A stretch of 41,904 nucleotides of DNA from SURF-32 sp964648365 (GCA_964648365.1 CAZYLK010000032.1:1-41904); one strand, 5' to 3'. Positions 16,952 to 25,848 are shown, counted from the first letter of the stretch. Notes: generated by a model not told the origin, from the letters alone. Program-made: numbers and translations.

Positions 16952-18148
16952 ATGGCGGCGCCGTCCTTGATTCGAAGGCTGAAGCGGACGCTCGGCTTCA
17001 CAGACGAAGACGCGCGGGCAGTCCAGAGTCTGGGATCGGACCTGCGGGGGCTGGTTCCCGAGGTCGCCCGGCGGTTCTACGACGACCTGTTTCGCGACCC
17101 GGCGGCTCGCGCCGTCTTCACCGGCGGGCCAACACAGATTGCCCGTCAGCAACGGTCGCTGTGCGGCTGGCTGGACGAGCTACTGACCGGCCCCTACGAC
17201 GACGCCTACGCGGACCATCATCTCGTCATCGGGACCGTTCACGAGCGGGTCGGCCTTCCCCCGCACTACATGTCGTGCGGGATGGACCTGTTGTGGCGAG
17301 CGATCGTCACGGTCGCCGAGCGGGCCGAACTCCCCGACCGGGCGATACGTCTCACGTCGCTGCACAAGCTGCTGATGCTCGACCTGTCGCTGATGCTGGA
17401 GAGCTACCGCGAGAGCTTCGCCAATCAGGTACGCGCCCTCGAACGAGAGGCGATCCACGCCCGCCATCTCCACACGGAGCATCTTGCAGAGATCGGCCGG
17501 CTGGCGACCACGCTCGCGCACGAGATCAAGAACCCGCTGGCCGGCATCAGCGGCGCCATCCAGATCATCGGCGACAGCCTGTCCGCCAAACACCCACACC
17601 GGCCGATCATCGGCGAGATCATCGGCCAGATCCGCCGCCTCGACGCCACCGTCCGCGACCTGTTGCAATACTCGAAGCCGTCGCCGACCCGGGCGCAGAG
17701 CTTCAGGATCGGCGAAACCGTGGAGCGTGTGCTCAGCGTGCTCGGGTCCGAGCCGGCCCTGCGAAAGGTGCCGCTTCACGCCGACGTGCCCGCGACGCTG
17801 CCCCGCGTACTGGCGGACGAGGACCAGATCGAGCAGATGCTCATGAACCTCGTGCTCAACGCCGCCGACGCCTGCACGGATGGCGGCGAGATCAGTATCC
17901 GCTGCCACGCGAACGGCCAGCGGGTCCACCTGAGCATCGAGGACACGGGCCACGGCATGACCCCGGAGGTCGCCGCCAGCGCGTTCGACCCATTCTTCAC
18001 GACGAAGGCGAAGGGGACCGGGCTGGGATTGTCGATCTGCCGGCGGATCGTGGATGCCCATCATGGAACCATCGCGCTGAGCAGCCGCGTCGGACAGGGC
18101 ACCATCGTCCAGGTCTGCCTGCCCGCCGACGCGGGCGAATCGGAGTAG
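16952..18148 (+). CDS. Soluble globin-coupled sensor histidine kinase
   Basis: A 398-aa protein with no membrane segment. Residues 1-160 resemble a globin-coupled sensor (protoglobin-like) domain: LGFTDEDARAVQSLG, ARRFYDDLFRDPAARAVF and HLVIGTVHERVGLPPHYM, where H97 is the likely proximal haem ligand. A histidine kinase follows: H-box LATTLAHEIKNPLAGISG (H190), N-box LMNLVLNAADACTD, G1 IEDTGHGM, F-box AFDPFFTTK and G2 GTGLGLSI. It probably senses O2, NO or CO through haem and phosphorylates the NtrC-type regulator encoded 7 bp downstream. The sensor call rests on the His context and the family pattern; haem binding is inferred. Divergent from the CBS gene across about 220 bp, which should hold both promoters. 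Confidence 0.85.
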   Translation: MAAPSLIRRLKRTLGFTDEDARAVQSLGSDLRGLVPEVARRFYDDLFRDPAARAVFTGGPTQIARQQRSLCGWLDELLTGPYDDAYADHHLVIGTVHERVGLPPHYMSCGMDLLWRAIVTVAERAELPDRAIRLTSLHKLLMLDLSLMLESYRESFANQVRALEREAIHARHLHTEHLAEIGRLATTLAHEIKNPLAGISGAIQIIGDSLSAKHPHRPIIGEIIGQIRRLDATVRDLLQYSKPSPTRAQSFRIGETVERVLSVLGSEPALRKVPLHADVPATLPRVLADEDQIEQMLMNLVLNAADACTDGGEISIRCHANGQRVHLSIEDTGHGMTPEVAASAFDPFFTTKAKGTGLGLSICRRIVDAHHGTIALSSRVGQGTIVQVCLPADAGESE

Positions 18149-18155
18149 CCGCCTT

Positions 18156-19514
18156 ATGGCCATACGCGTACTGATCGTCGAGGACGAGCAACTCATCCGC
18201 TGGTCGCTGCGTCAGAAGTTCGAATCGCGCGACTACGACGTGGTCGAGGCGGGGACCGGCGAGGAGGCCGTCCGGGCGATTGAGGGCGACGTCTTCGACC
18301 TGATCATGCTCGACTACAAACTGCCGGATAAGACGGGTTTCGACATCCTCAAGGTCGTTCGCGATCGCGACGAGGACGCCGTGGTGATCATGATGACCGC
18401 CTACACGAGCGTCGAGAAGGCGGTGGGCGCGATCAAGCTGGGGGCGTTCGACTACGTCCCCAAGCCCTTCGACATGAACCACGTGCTCAAGGTGGTGGAC
18501 CAGGCGCTGGAGACCACCAAGCTCCGCCGGGAGATCCGGGAGCTGCGCAAGCAGGTGCACAAGGAGTTCGGAATCGACCAGATCATCGGACAGTCGCCCC
18601 CGATGCGCGAGTTGTTCGACACGATCAAACGCATCGCCCACAGTTCCGCCTCAACGGTTTTCCTGCGCGGCGAGACGGGCACGGGCAAGGATCTGGTCGC
18701 CCGTGTGATCCACTTCAATTCCGAGCGAGCGGCGCGGCCGTTCATGAATATCACCTGCACCGCCATTTCGGAGACGCTGCTGGAAAGCGAGCTTTTCGGC
18801 CACGAGAAGGGCGCCTTCACGGACGCACGGGCAACGAAGAAGGGACTCTTCGAACTCGCCGACGGGGGCACGATCTTCCTCGACGAGGTGGGCGACATGC
18901 CGTTGGGCCTGCAAGCCAAGCTGTTGCGTTTTCTGGAGGAACGCGTTTTCCGCCGGGTCGGCGGCACGCGCGAGATGGCCGTCGACGTCCGCGTGATCGC
19001 CGCGACCAATCGAAACCTGGAGGACGCCATCGAGGAGGGGAAATTCCGTTCCGACCTGATGTTCCGTCTCAACGTCATCCCGGTCACCTTGCCGCCGCTT
19101 CAGGACCGCGGCGACGACATCCGGCTGCTGGCGCAGCACTTCGTGACGCGGTTTGCCCGCGATTTCCGCAAGAACATCGCCGCGATCGACGACGCGGTGG
19201 TGGACAAGCTCCGGACGTATCCGTGGCCCGGCAACGTCCGCGAGCTGCGCAACGTCATCGAGCGGGCCGTGCTTCTGTGTCGTGGAGACCGCGTCGAGGC
19301 GGCCGATCTCGCCCTGGCCCCGATCCGCGATCGCAGCGCGGAAGACTTCGAGTACGACCTTCCCCGCGGCGGGATCGACCTGCAGCGGTTTGAGAACTAC
19401 CTCATCCGCCAGGCCCTGGACCGCTCCGACAACAACCAGACCAAGGCGGCCAAGTTGCTGGGCATGACGCGCGACGCCCTGCGCTACCGGGTGGAGAAGA
19501 TGGACGCGGAGTAG
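18156..19514 (+). CDS. NtrC-family sigma-54-dependent response regulator
   Basis: A 452-aa transcription activator. The receiver domain has D53 (LIMLDYKLPDKTG) and the conserved Lys in VPKPFDM. The AAA+ domain has Walker A GETGTGKD (172-179), the sigma-54 contact loop GAFTDA (219-224; a known variant of GAFTGA), Walker B GGTIFLDEVGDM (237-248) and the R-finger region AATNRNLEDAIEEGKFR. The C-terminus is a Fis-type helix-turn-helix (NQTKAAKLLGMTRDALRYR). The gene begins 7 bp after the globin kinase stop, so the pair is a two-component system activating RpoN promoters when phosphorylated. The targets are not identifiable here; the FliN gene starting 95 bp downstream makes motility genes a reasonable guess. 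Confidence 0.95.
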   Translation: MAIRVLIVEDEQLIRWSLRQKFESRDYDVVEAGTGEEAVRAIEGDVFDLIMLDYKLPDKTGFDILKVVRDRDEDAVVIMMTAYTSVEKAVGAIKLGAFDYVPKPFDMNHVLKVVDQALETTKLRREIRELRKQVHKEFGIDQIIGQSPPMRELFDTIKRIAHSSASTVFLRGETGTGKDLVARVIHFNSERAARPFMNITCTAISETLLESELFGHEKGAFTDARATKKGLFELADGGTIFLDEVGDMPLGLQAKLLRFLEERVFRRVGGTREMAVDVRVIAATNRNLEDAIEEGKFRSDLMFRLNVIPVTLPPLQDRGDDIRLLAQHFVTRFARDFRKNIAAIDDAVVDKLRTYPWPGNVRELRNVIERAVLLCRGDRVEAADLALAPIRDRSAEDFEYDLPRGGIDLQRFENYLIRQALDRSDNNQTKAAKLLGMTRDALRYRVEKMDAE

Positions 19515-19609
19515 CGGCGTTCAAGTCGCTGGATTCCGATCGCCGATATGACCGTCACGCCCGACGGGCGGCGCAGCAGGTGCGCGCGCGGGGTGGAGAG
19601 CAGTCCGAC

Positions 19610-19975
19610 ATGCAACTGTCGCAGGACGAAATCGACGCCCTGATGGGCGCCAACGCCGCACCCGACGACGGCGCGGCGGACACCCAGGTGGCCCTGCTCG
19701 ATTCCGTCTATGGCGACGACATCCACCGCATCCTGGCGCTGAGCGTGCCTATCAGCGTCAAGCTCGCCGAGCGCGAAATGCCGATCCGCGCCATTACCGC
19801 CCTCAGCGTAGGTTCCATCATCGAGTTCGACGTGCCGGCCGATCGAGAGCTGGAGCTGGTCGTCTCAACGACCGCCGTCGGCACCGGGCAGGCGGTCAAA
19901 GTCGGCGAGAACTTCGGGCTGCGCGTCTCGCGACTCAAGTCCATCCGCGATCGCATCCGGGCGATGGGTGGCTGA
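19610..19975 (+). CDS. fliN: Flagellar motor switch protein FliN-like, with FliM-like N-terminal motif
   Basis: A 121-aa protein. The C-terminal ~80 residues match the SpoA/FliN fold: ILALSVPISVKLAEREMPI, ALSVGSIIEFDVPADRELEL and VKVGENFGLRVSRLKSI. FliN forms the C-ring with FliM and FliG at the cytoplasmic face of the flagellar basal body. The N-terminus, LSQDEIDALMG, resembles the CheY-binding segment of FliM rather than a usual FliN start, so this may be a chimeric switch protein. The start at 19610 is preferred over 19580 because GGAGAG lies 9 nt upstream and the motif begins at residue 2. No other flagellar genes are visible in the window. It is convergent with the S2P gene, 17 bp away. 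Confidence 0.85.
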   Translation: MQLSQDEIDALMGANAAPDDGAADTQVALLDSVYGDDIHRILALSVPISVKLAEREMPIRAITALSVGSIIEFDVPADRELELVVSTTAVGTGQAVKVGENFGLRVSRLKSIRDRIRAMGG

Positions 19976-19992
19976 GCGTCGGCGCAGCGACC

Positions 19993-20694
19993 TCACTCCG
20001 ACCCTCCGAAGAACGCGAGGTTGTACTGTTCCCACGTCAGCTCCCACGGCAGCCCGAACGCCGTCAGCACGTGGTTGATGATGTCCATGAAGCCCTTCAT
20101 CACGCCGTCCATCTGGAACATGACGAAGAACAGGAAGAGCAGGCCGAACATGCCGGCCTGTCTGGCCTTAAGCTGCGTCTCATAGTCCAGGTAGGGTCGG
20201 ATGATGCCGAACCCGTCCAGCGGCGGGATCGGAATGAGGTTGAAAAACACGGCAAACAGTTCCAGCACCGCCATGACGCCCAGCAGCCGCGCCCAGGTCG
20301 GCATGTCATCGCCGTACGAGTCCACCAGGCCCACGGACGGATGGATGATCGCCACGATGATCAGAAACAGGATGAAGTTCGACAGCGGACCGGCCAGCGA
20401 CACCATCGACGACCACGCCCGGCTGCGCAGCCGGGAGTCGTCAATCAGCACCGCCCCGCCGGGAAGCGGTACGCCGCCCATCGCCAGGAATACGATCGGC
20501 AACAGAATCGACGTCACCGGGTCCACGTACGCCAGCGGATTGAAACTCAGGTAGCCGCGATCGCGGACGGACTTGTCGCCGCCCCAGTAGGCCACCAGCG
20601 CATGGGAGAACTCATGCACGCAGACGGAGAGAATCCACGCGATCATGATCGCGCCGAGAAAGGGTGTAAACGGTGCGGCTGCGATCAGGTCCAT
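19993..20694 (-). CDS. Site-2 protease family (M50) membrane metalloprotease
   Basis: A 233-aa multi-pass membrane protein of the short rhomboid-unrelated M50 (site-2 protease) type. The zinc motif HEFSH (27-31) lies in the first long helix (IAWILSVCVHEFSHALVAY). The second metal-ligand region, NLIPIPPLDGFGIIRPYL, carries the expected Asp. About five hydrophobic segments are visible. Such proteases cut within membrane segments of substrates, often anti-sigma factors or stress sensors; the substrate here is unknown. It is last in the minus-strand series PIN/TRAM, ispD, S2P, starting 67 bp after ispD, so cotranscription is likely. Confidence 0.88.
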   Translation of the reverse strand: MDLIAAAPFTPFLGAIMIAWILSVCVHEFSHALVAYWGGDKSVRDRGYLSFNPLAYVDPVTSILLPIVFLAMGGVPLPGGAVLIDDSRLRSRAWSSMVSLAGPLSNFILFLIIVAIIHPSVGLVDSYGDDMPTWARLLGVMAVLELFAVFFNLIPIPPLDGFGIIRPYLDYETQLKARQAGMFGLLFLFFVMFQMDGVMKGFMDIINHVLTAFGLPWELTWEQYNLAFFGGSE

Positions 20695-20761
20695 GAGCGC
20701 GTTGACTCGAACCGGCCGCGGGGCACGTCCGGTGATCTGACGGAAGCCGACCTGCCGCCGC

Positions 20762-21496
20762 CTACCACTGCGCCTCCTCGAACGCCCCCAGCTTCGATAC
20801 CGCTTTCGCCGGCCGGGCCTTCATGATGGCGCCCGCCAGCGCCACGTCCGCCTTGCGCGTGATCTTGAGGTTGGTGAGGTCGGACTCGACGACGGACACC
20901 GCGACGCCGCACCGCTGCACGAGTTCCGCATCGTCGGTCACGTCATCGCCGTCGGCGGGCAGCGCCTCGTACGCGGCGACGATGATGTCGCGACGAAAGA
21001 CCTGCGGCGTCTGCGCTTCAAAGAGGCCGTCACGCGGAACGGTGGCATCGACCGTCCCGGACGCAGCGACCCGCTTGAGCGTGGCGGTCACCGGCGAGGC
21101 GAGGATGGCCGCGCCGGACTTGGTCGCCTCGGCGAAAACGGCGTCGATCATCGCATCCGTCACGCAGGGCCGGGCGGCGTCGTGGACCGCCACGAACTCG
21201 GCGTCATCGCTCAAGCGCTGAATTGCACTGGCGACCGAATCGCAGCGGCGCCGGCCGCCTTCGGCGACCGTGACGCCCATGAAGGCGAGGTTCGGCCCAT
21301 ACTTGGTCTTGACCTCGTCCATGTCGGAGCGGCCGACCACGAGAATCGTCTGGCAGATATCGTCGCGGTTGATGAACCGCTCGACCGTGTGCAGAAAGAC
21401 CGGCCGCCCGTCCAGACGGACGAACGGTTTCTTTTCCGAGCCTCCGAACCGCTGCGAATCTCCCGCAGCCGGAATGATGACCGCAAACTTCGCCAT
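20762..21496 (-). CDS. ispD: 2-C-methyl-D-erythritol 4-phosphate cytidylyltransferase
   Basis: IspD transfers CMP from CTP to methylerythritol phosphate in the non-mevalonate isoprenoid pathway. The 244-aa product begins with the nucleotide-binding loop IIPAAGDSQRFGGSEKKPF (K23 in the conserved Lys position), and continues with VTVAEGGRRRCDSVASAI, the DAARP motif (AVHDAARPCVTDAMI), the Q-T-P element FEAQTPQVFRR and the TDDAELV segment. Length and motif order are those of a full enzyme. An AGGAGG Shine-Dalgarno lies 4-5 nt before the ATG, immediately preceded by a perfect 7-bp hairpin (21509-21527). The PIN/TRAM gene is upstream; a yacL-ispD order is also found in other bacterial phyla. Confidence 0.96.
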   Translation of the reverse strand: MAKFAVIIPAAGDSQRFGGSEKKPFVRLDGRPVFLHTVERFINRDDICQTILVVGRSDMDEVKTKYGPNLAFMGVTVAEGGRRRCDSVASAIQRLSDDAEFVAVHDAARPCVTDAMIDAVFAEATKSGAAILASPVTATLKRVAASGTVDATVPRDGLFEAQTPQVFRRDIIVAAYEALPADGDDVTDDAELVQRCGVAVSVVESDLTNLKITRKADVALAGAIMKARPAKAVSKLGAFEEAQW

Positions 21497-21508
21497 GACG
21501 CCTCCTGG

Positions 21509-21527
21509 GCGATCGCTGCGCGATCGC
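21509..21527 (-). promoter_or_regulatory. Hairpin directly upstream of the ispD ribosome binding site
   Basis: A perfect inverted repeat GCGATCG / CGATCGC with a 5-nt loop ends 2 bp before the AGGAGG of ispD on the minus strand. It could influence ispD translation or transcript stability. There is no T-tract, so it is not an obvious terminator. Confidence 0.45.
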
Positions 21528-21650
21528 GGGAGTCAGCGGGTGGAGGAATACGGGAGCGAGGGAAGCGTCGTTCGGCTCGGCAAACCGGCGTATGAAGCGA
21601 TCCCATGAGCACGGCCTGCCGCGGCAGCGGAATCGTCGCCGGTTGCTCTT

Positions 21651-21674
21651 CCCTGACTCCCTTACTCCCGCACT
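21651..21674. repeat. Octanucleotide repeat CCCNNACT (3 units)
   Basis: Three 8-bp units CCCTGACT, CCCTTACT, CCCGCACT in the spacer between ispD and the PIN/TRAM gene. The same motif (CCCTCACT twice) recurs at 23133-23148. Confidence 0.6.
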
Positions 21675-21690
21675 CTCTGCTCCCTTCTTC

Positions 21691-22830
21691 TCAACTGGTG
21701 GTCCGTGCCGGGCGATGGCGACGGCGGTCTCCTGCGTCGGCACTGGAGCGGCCGAAGATCATCCGTCCCGCGGACGTCTGGAGCACGCTGGTGACGGTCA
21801 GCTCGACCGTCTCGCCGATGTGGTCGCGACCGCCCTCGGCCACCACCATCGTGCCGTCTTCCAGGTATCCAACGCCTTGACCCATCTCCTCACCCGGCTT
21901 GATCACCTTAACCGTCAGCGACTCGCCCGGCAACACGACCGGACGCAGGGCGTTGGCCAGATCGTTGACGTTGATAACGGTTACGCCGCGAAGCTGGGCA
22001 ATCTTGTTGAGGTTGTAGTCGTTGGTGACGACGTGCCCGCCGAGTTCCGTGGCCACGTCCACCAGCATCTCATCCACGCTCCGCCCACCGCCGGCCACCT
22101 GCACGTCCATGATGCGGATGTCGACCTTGTCGTTGACCTGGAGCTTGTTGAGGATGTCCAGCCCCCGCCGGCCGCGATTGCGCTTGAGCTTGTCGGAGCT
22201 GTCGGCCACCGCCTGGATCTCCAGCAGCACGAACCGCGGGATGATCATCTCGGCGTCGATGATGCTGGTGTCGGCGATGTCGGCGATTCGGCCGTCGATA
22301 ATGACGGAGGTATCGAGAATCAGCGGCCGGCGACCTTTCGTCTGCTTGGCGAACTCGACGTAGGGAATGACGAATCGGACGTCATCTTTCGTCTGAAGGA
22401 TGAAACTGACCGCCAGGTAGCAGCAGATGACCCCGATCGCCAGTTTGACCGGCGCCAGGATTCGGGCGTCCACGTTTTCCGGGCCGCCGACGATCAGGTC
22501 GACCACCAGCGACAGCCCGTAGGCCACGATCATCCCCACCATGAGTCCGAAAAACAGGCCCGAGAGGATGGTCAGCGATTTCCGCGGGATGAAGGCGTCC
22601 AGGGCGATGACGATCATCGCCAGCCCCAGGAACGCCAGCATGACCAGTTCTTTGCGTTCGCTCAGGCGGCCCCAGAAGCCGCCCGTGTCCGGGTCGAAGG
22701 CGACCAGCTTCCAGCCGACGGCGGCGAGTGCCAGGACAAAGAAAATCCGCAACGCGGTCAGCATGAGCGTGTCCGGGTTGCTGAGCGAATCCAGCGGATT
22801 CTGCGGGGGAGAGTCGAAATTCTGCTTCAT
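21691..22830 (-). CDS. Membrane PIN/TRAM domain protein (YacL-like)
   Basis: A 379-aa protein with four N-terminal membrane helices (about 24-44, 63-80, 87-112, 128-146), a cytoplasmic PIN domain (LILDTSVIIDGRIADI, D173; DEMLVDVATELGGHVVTNDYNLNKIA near the third acidic site) and a TRAM domain (LPGESLTVKVIKPGEEMGQGVGYLEDGTMVVAEGG). This is the YacL family layout. The PIN residues suggest an RNase and TRAM an RNA-binding module; the cellular substrate is not established. The C-terminal tail after TRAM is basic and probably disordered (DRRRHRPARTTS). It precedes ispD on the same strand with a 194-bp spacer. Confidence 0.93.
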   Translation of the reverse strand: MKQNFDSPPQNPLDSLSNPDTLMLTALRIFFVLALAAVGWKLVAFDPDTGGFWGRLSERKELVMLAFLGLAMIVIALDAFIPRKSLTILSGLFFGLMVGMIVAYGLSLVVDLIVGGPENVDARILAPVKLAIGVICCYLAVSFILQTKDDVRFVIPYVEFAKQTKGRRPLILDTSVIIDGRIADIADTSIIDAEMIIPRFVLLEIQAVADSSDKLKRNRGRRGLDILNKLQVNDKVDIRIMDVQVAGGGRSVDEMLVDVATELGGHVVTNDYNLNKIAQLRGVTVINVNDLANALRPVVLPGESLTVKVIKPGEEMGQGVGYLEDGTMVVAEGGRDHIGETVELTVTSVLQTSAGRMIFGRSSADAGDRRRHRPARTTS

Positions 22831-23208
22831 GGATGTATCTCACGGGCGCCGCGGGGGTCGCTCCGCCCGCCCATGGCTGTATAGATAGCGCCCGACCGGC
22901 CCACGACCGGCCGCACGAACGACCCTACCCCAAGTATAGACCGCACCAGGAGCCGATCAATCGGGGGGATGGGCGCCGGATGCGGCTCGGGTGTAGCCGC
23001 GGACCGGTCGCGACGGGTGCGTCCGCCTCAGAGCCCCGGCTCTCAAGCGCCGAAAAGCCGGGGCCCCGAGGGGCAACGCAGACTGCTGCCTGGCGGGCAC
23101 GCCGACTGCGCCGCCGCTGCCTCCTCCCTCGTCCCTCACTCCCTCACTCCCTCGGCCCGCACAAGCCCGCCGGCAAGACAGCACGCCGTCCCCGGCTAGA
23201 ATGAGCCC
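22831..23208. other. Divergent intergenic region between PIN/TRAM and ABC-F genes
   Basis: 378 bp with no supported gene. It should contain promoters for both flanking genes, but no boxes were recognised with confidence. It includes the octamer repeat CCCTCACT twice (23133-23148), followed by the partial unit CCCTCGGC, within a pyrimidine-rich stretch. Confidence 0.6.
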
Positions 23209-25326
23209 ATGGGTCAGATCAGCATCCAGAACGTCGCGCGCCAGTTCGGCACGCAGATCGTCTTGCAGAACCTGTCGCTGGAGCTGGCGACCGGGCAGCA
23301 CATCGGCCTCGTCGGCCCGAACGGGTGCGGCAAGACGACGCTCATGAAGATGATCGCGGGGGTCGAGAAGCCGGACCTGGGCACCATTACGCTGAGCAGG
23401 GGGCTGTCCGTCGGATACCTGCCGCAGGAGCCGGTCATCGGCGAGGGAAACACGCTCCACGACGAGGTCGGCTCGGTCTTCGCCGACATCATCGACCTCG
23501 AACACCGCATGCACGACGTGTCCGAGCGCATGGCCGCCTGCCGCGACGACGCCGAACTGGCGAGACTCATGGCCCAGTATGACCGGCTGGACCAGCAGTT
23601 TCGCATCGGCGGTGGATTCACGTTCGAAGCCCGCCTCGGCGAGATCATGGGCGGGCTGGGGTTCACCGAGGCGGACTACAAGCTGCCCATGTCGGCGCTG
23701 TCCGGCGGGCAGAAGTGCCGGGCGGCGCTGGCCAAGCTGCTGCTGACCGAGTCGACGTTCCTGCTGCTCGATGAACCGACGAACCACCTCGATCTGGACG
23801 CGGTGCGCTGGCTGGAGAAGTTCCTGGCGGGGCATCACGGCGGAGCGCTGATCATCTCGCACGACCGCTACCTGCTCGACCGGATGGCCGACCGGATCGT
23901 CGAAATCGAGGGCGGCCGGGCGTACGACTATCCCGGCAATTACTCGAACTTCGTTGCTTCAAAGGAGCGGCGGAACCTCACGCTCGAACGCCAGTATGAA
24001 AAGGACCGCGAGTTCATCGAGAAAGAGCAGGCGTTCATCGCCAAGCACATGGCCGGCCAGCGCACCAAGGAAGCGCAGGGCCGGCGCACGCGGCTGGAGC
24101 GCCGCATGGCCGACGGCGAGTTCGTGCTGGAAAAGCCGGCCCGTCGGCGGTCGCTGAAGATCGAGTTCAAACCGTCGCAAGCGGCCGCCGGCGGGACGAC
24201 CGTGCTGCGGGCCGATGACCTGTCCAAGGCGTACGGTGACAAACAACTGTTCCGCGATCTGAAGCTCCAGGTGGACGCCGGCCAGCGGCTGGGCATCACC
24301 GGCCCGAACGGCACCGGTAAGACGACGCTGCTGAAAATCCTGATGGGGGCCGTCGAGCAGGACAGCGGGACGGTCCGGCTCGATGGCAAGCTGGGCGTTG
24401 GCTACTACGCCCAGGAGGTGCGGGCGCACGTGGGCGCCGGCTCCGTGCTGGATGCCATCATCGAATCGCGCCCGGCCTGGTCGGCCGAGCAGGGGCGAAC
24501 GCTGCTGGGGGCGTTCGGCTTCCGTGGCGACGCGGTGTTCAAACCGCTGGCGTCGCTGTCCGGCGGGGAGCAGTCGCGCGTGCGGCTGATCAAGCTCATC
24601 TTCAGTTCGCCCGACGTGCTGGTGCTCGACGAGCCGACCAACCACCTCGACATCGCCTCGCGCGAATCGCTGGAGGAAGCCCTGGCCGCCTTCCCCGGCA
24701 CGCTGATCGCCGTCAGCCACGACCGCTACTTCCTCGACCGCATCATCAACCGCCTGCTCATCATGCGGCCTGAAGGGTGTACGGCGTTCACCGGCAATTA
24801 CTCGGAATATCAGGCGGAACTCGAGCGCAAGGAGGCTGCGGCAAAGGCGGCGGCGGCCAGCCGGTCCGCAACCGCGGCCGCGGCCGGATCAGCGGGCGGA
24901 GCCAGATCAGCGGGCCGAACGGCCTCGACCGGCGCGCCGGTGCGCGCGGCCGGGGGGGGCAACCCGGCCTCCGGCGGTAACAACCGCTCCGCCAAGCCGG
25001 CAAAATCGCCCGTCGGCAAGTCTCGCACCGAAGCGGCCGCAACGGCTGCGGGGGCAGCGGGGGCCGGCGCGGAGACGGCCGTGGCGAACGTCGATCCGCA
25101 ACGCGCTCGCGAGAAGGCCCAGTACGACGCCCACTCGATCGACCAGATCGAAGTCATGCTCATGGAGCGCGAGCAGCGGCTGTCCGAACTCAACGACCAG
25201 TTCACCCGCCCGGAAGTCTTCCGCGACCCGGAAGCGCTGGAGGACTTGCAGGAGCGGATCGACGGGCTGAAGTACGAGATGGCGCTGCTCGAAGAGGTGT
25301 GGGCGGAGCGGGCGGAGTATCAGTAG
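23209..25326 (+). CDS. ABC-F family ATPase (Uup-like)
   Basis: A 705-aa soluble protein with two ABC cassettes and no membrane domain. Cassette 1: Walker A GPNGCGKTT (36-44), signature LSGGQKCRAALAK, Walker B LLLDEPTNHLDLD. An arginine/lysine-rich interdomain linker follows (LERQYEKDREFIEKEQAFI). Cassette 2: Walker A GPNGTGKTT (about 365-373), LSGGEQSRVRLIKLI, VLDEPTNHLDIAS. A long Ala/Gly/Ser-rich stretch (about 545-625) leads to a C-terminal coiled coil (QIEVMLMEREQRLSELNDQ) like the DNA-binding tail of Uup. ABC-F proteins act on the ribosome E-site or, for Uup, in DNA/ribosome maintenance. Which subfamily applies here is not decided. A G8 run at 24952 lies in frame inside the low-complexity region. 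Confidence 0.93.
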   Translation: MGQISIQNVARQFGTQIVLQNLSLELATGQHIGLVGPNGCGKTTLMKMIAGVEKPDLGTITLSRGLSVGYLPQEPVIGEGNTLHDEVGSVFADIIDLEHRMHDVSERMAACRDDAELARLMAQYDRLDQQFRIGGGFTFEARLGEIMGGLGFTEADYKLPMSALSGGQKCRAALAKLLLTESTFLLLDEPTNHLDLDAVRWLEKFLAGHHGGALIISHDRYLLDRMADRIVEIEGGRAYDYPGNYSNFVASKERRNLTLERQYEKDREFIEKEQAFIAKHMAGQRTKEAQGRRTRLERRMADGEFVLEKPARRRSLKIEFKPSQAAAGGTTVLRADDLSKAYGDKQLFRDLKLQVDAGQRLGITGPNGTGKTTLLKILMGAVEQDSGTVRLDGKLGVGYYAQEVRAHVGAGSVLDAIIESRPAWSAEQGRTLLGAFGFRGDAVFKPLASLSGGEQSRVRLIKLIFSSPDVLVLDEPTNHLDIASRESLEEALAAFPGTLIAVSHDRYFLDRIINRLLIMRPEGCTAFTGNYSEYQAELERKEAAAKAAAASRSATAAAAGSAGGARSAGRTASTGAPVRAAGGGNPASGGNNRSAKPAKSPVGKSRTEAAATAAGAAGAGAETAVANVDPQRAREKAQYDAHSIDQIEVMLMEREQRLSELNDQFTRPEVFRDPEALEDLQERIDGLKYEMALLEEVWAERAEYQ

Positions 25327-25343
25327 CGACGCGGGGCAGAAAT

Positions 25344-25580
25344 CAACGCAAAGGCGCGAAGGTGCAAAGGCGCAAAGGAAGAAGGCAGCAGGAGTGGAAC
25401 CTGCTGAGGTCGAAGCGGCGAAGAATAAAGTCGCGGAAGCAGAGGCAGCGAATGCCGGAGGGCGGCGAGGAACCCGAATGGCGTTGAAGTACGCGATTGT
25501 GAACGGCTCCGCCGGGCACCCCATCACTCTTTCTTCTCTGCGACTTTGCTCCTTTGCACCTTTGCGTTTCCTTCCGGCCG
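25344..25580. repeat. TIR-bounded repeat unit 1
   Basis: Left end CAACGCAAAGGCGCGAAGG (25344 onward) and right end CCTTTGCACCTTTGCGTTTC (to 25580, inverted). The internal block GAACGGCTCCGCCGGGCACC (25501-25520) is shared with unit 2. There is no transposase. Confidence 0.75.
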
Positions 25581-25611
25581 CGGCAGCTCCCGAGCGCGGG
25601 CGGGAAGAAGT

Positions 25612-25848
25612 CAACGCAAAGGCGCGAAGGTGCAAAGGCGCAAAGGAAGAATGCGGCAGAGGGAAGACTTGCGGAGGCAGGGGCCACGGACGCAGCGGCA
25701 GCAAAGACAGAATCAGCGGATGCCGGAGGGTTCGGAGGATTACGAACAGCGTCGGAATCTTCGAATCTTGAACGGCTCCGCCGGGCACCGCCTCACTCTT
25801 TCTTCTCTGTGACTTTGCTCCTTTCCGCCTTTGCGTTTCCTTCCGGCC
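25612..25848. repeat. TIR-bounded repeat unit 2 (direct copy of unit 1)
   Basis: Left end at 25612 repeats unit 1 exactly for more than 30 bp. The block GAACGGCTCCGCCGGGCACC recurs at 25770-25789. The right end, CGCCTTTGCGTTTCCTTCC, is inverted. The middle has diverged from unit 1. Confidence 0.75.
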
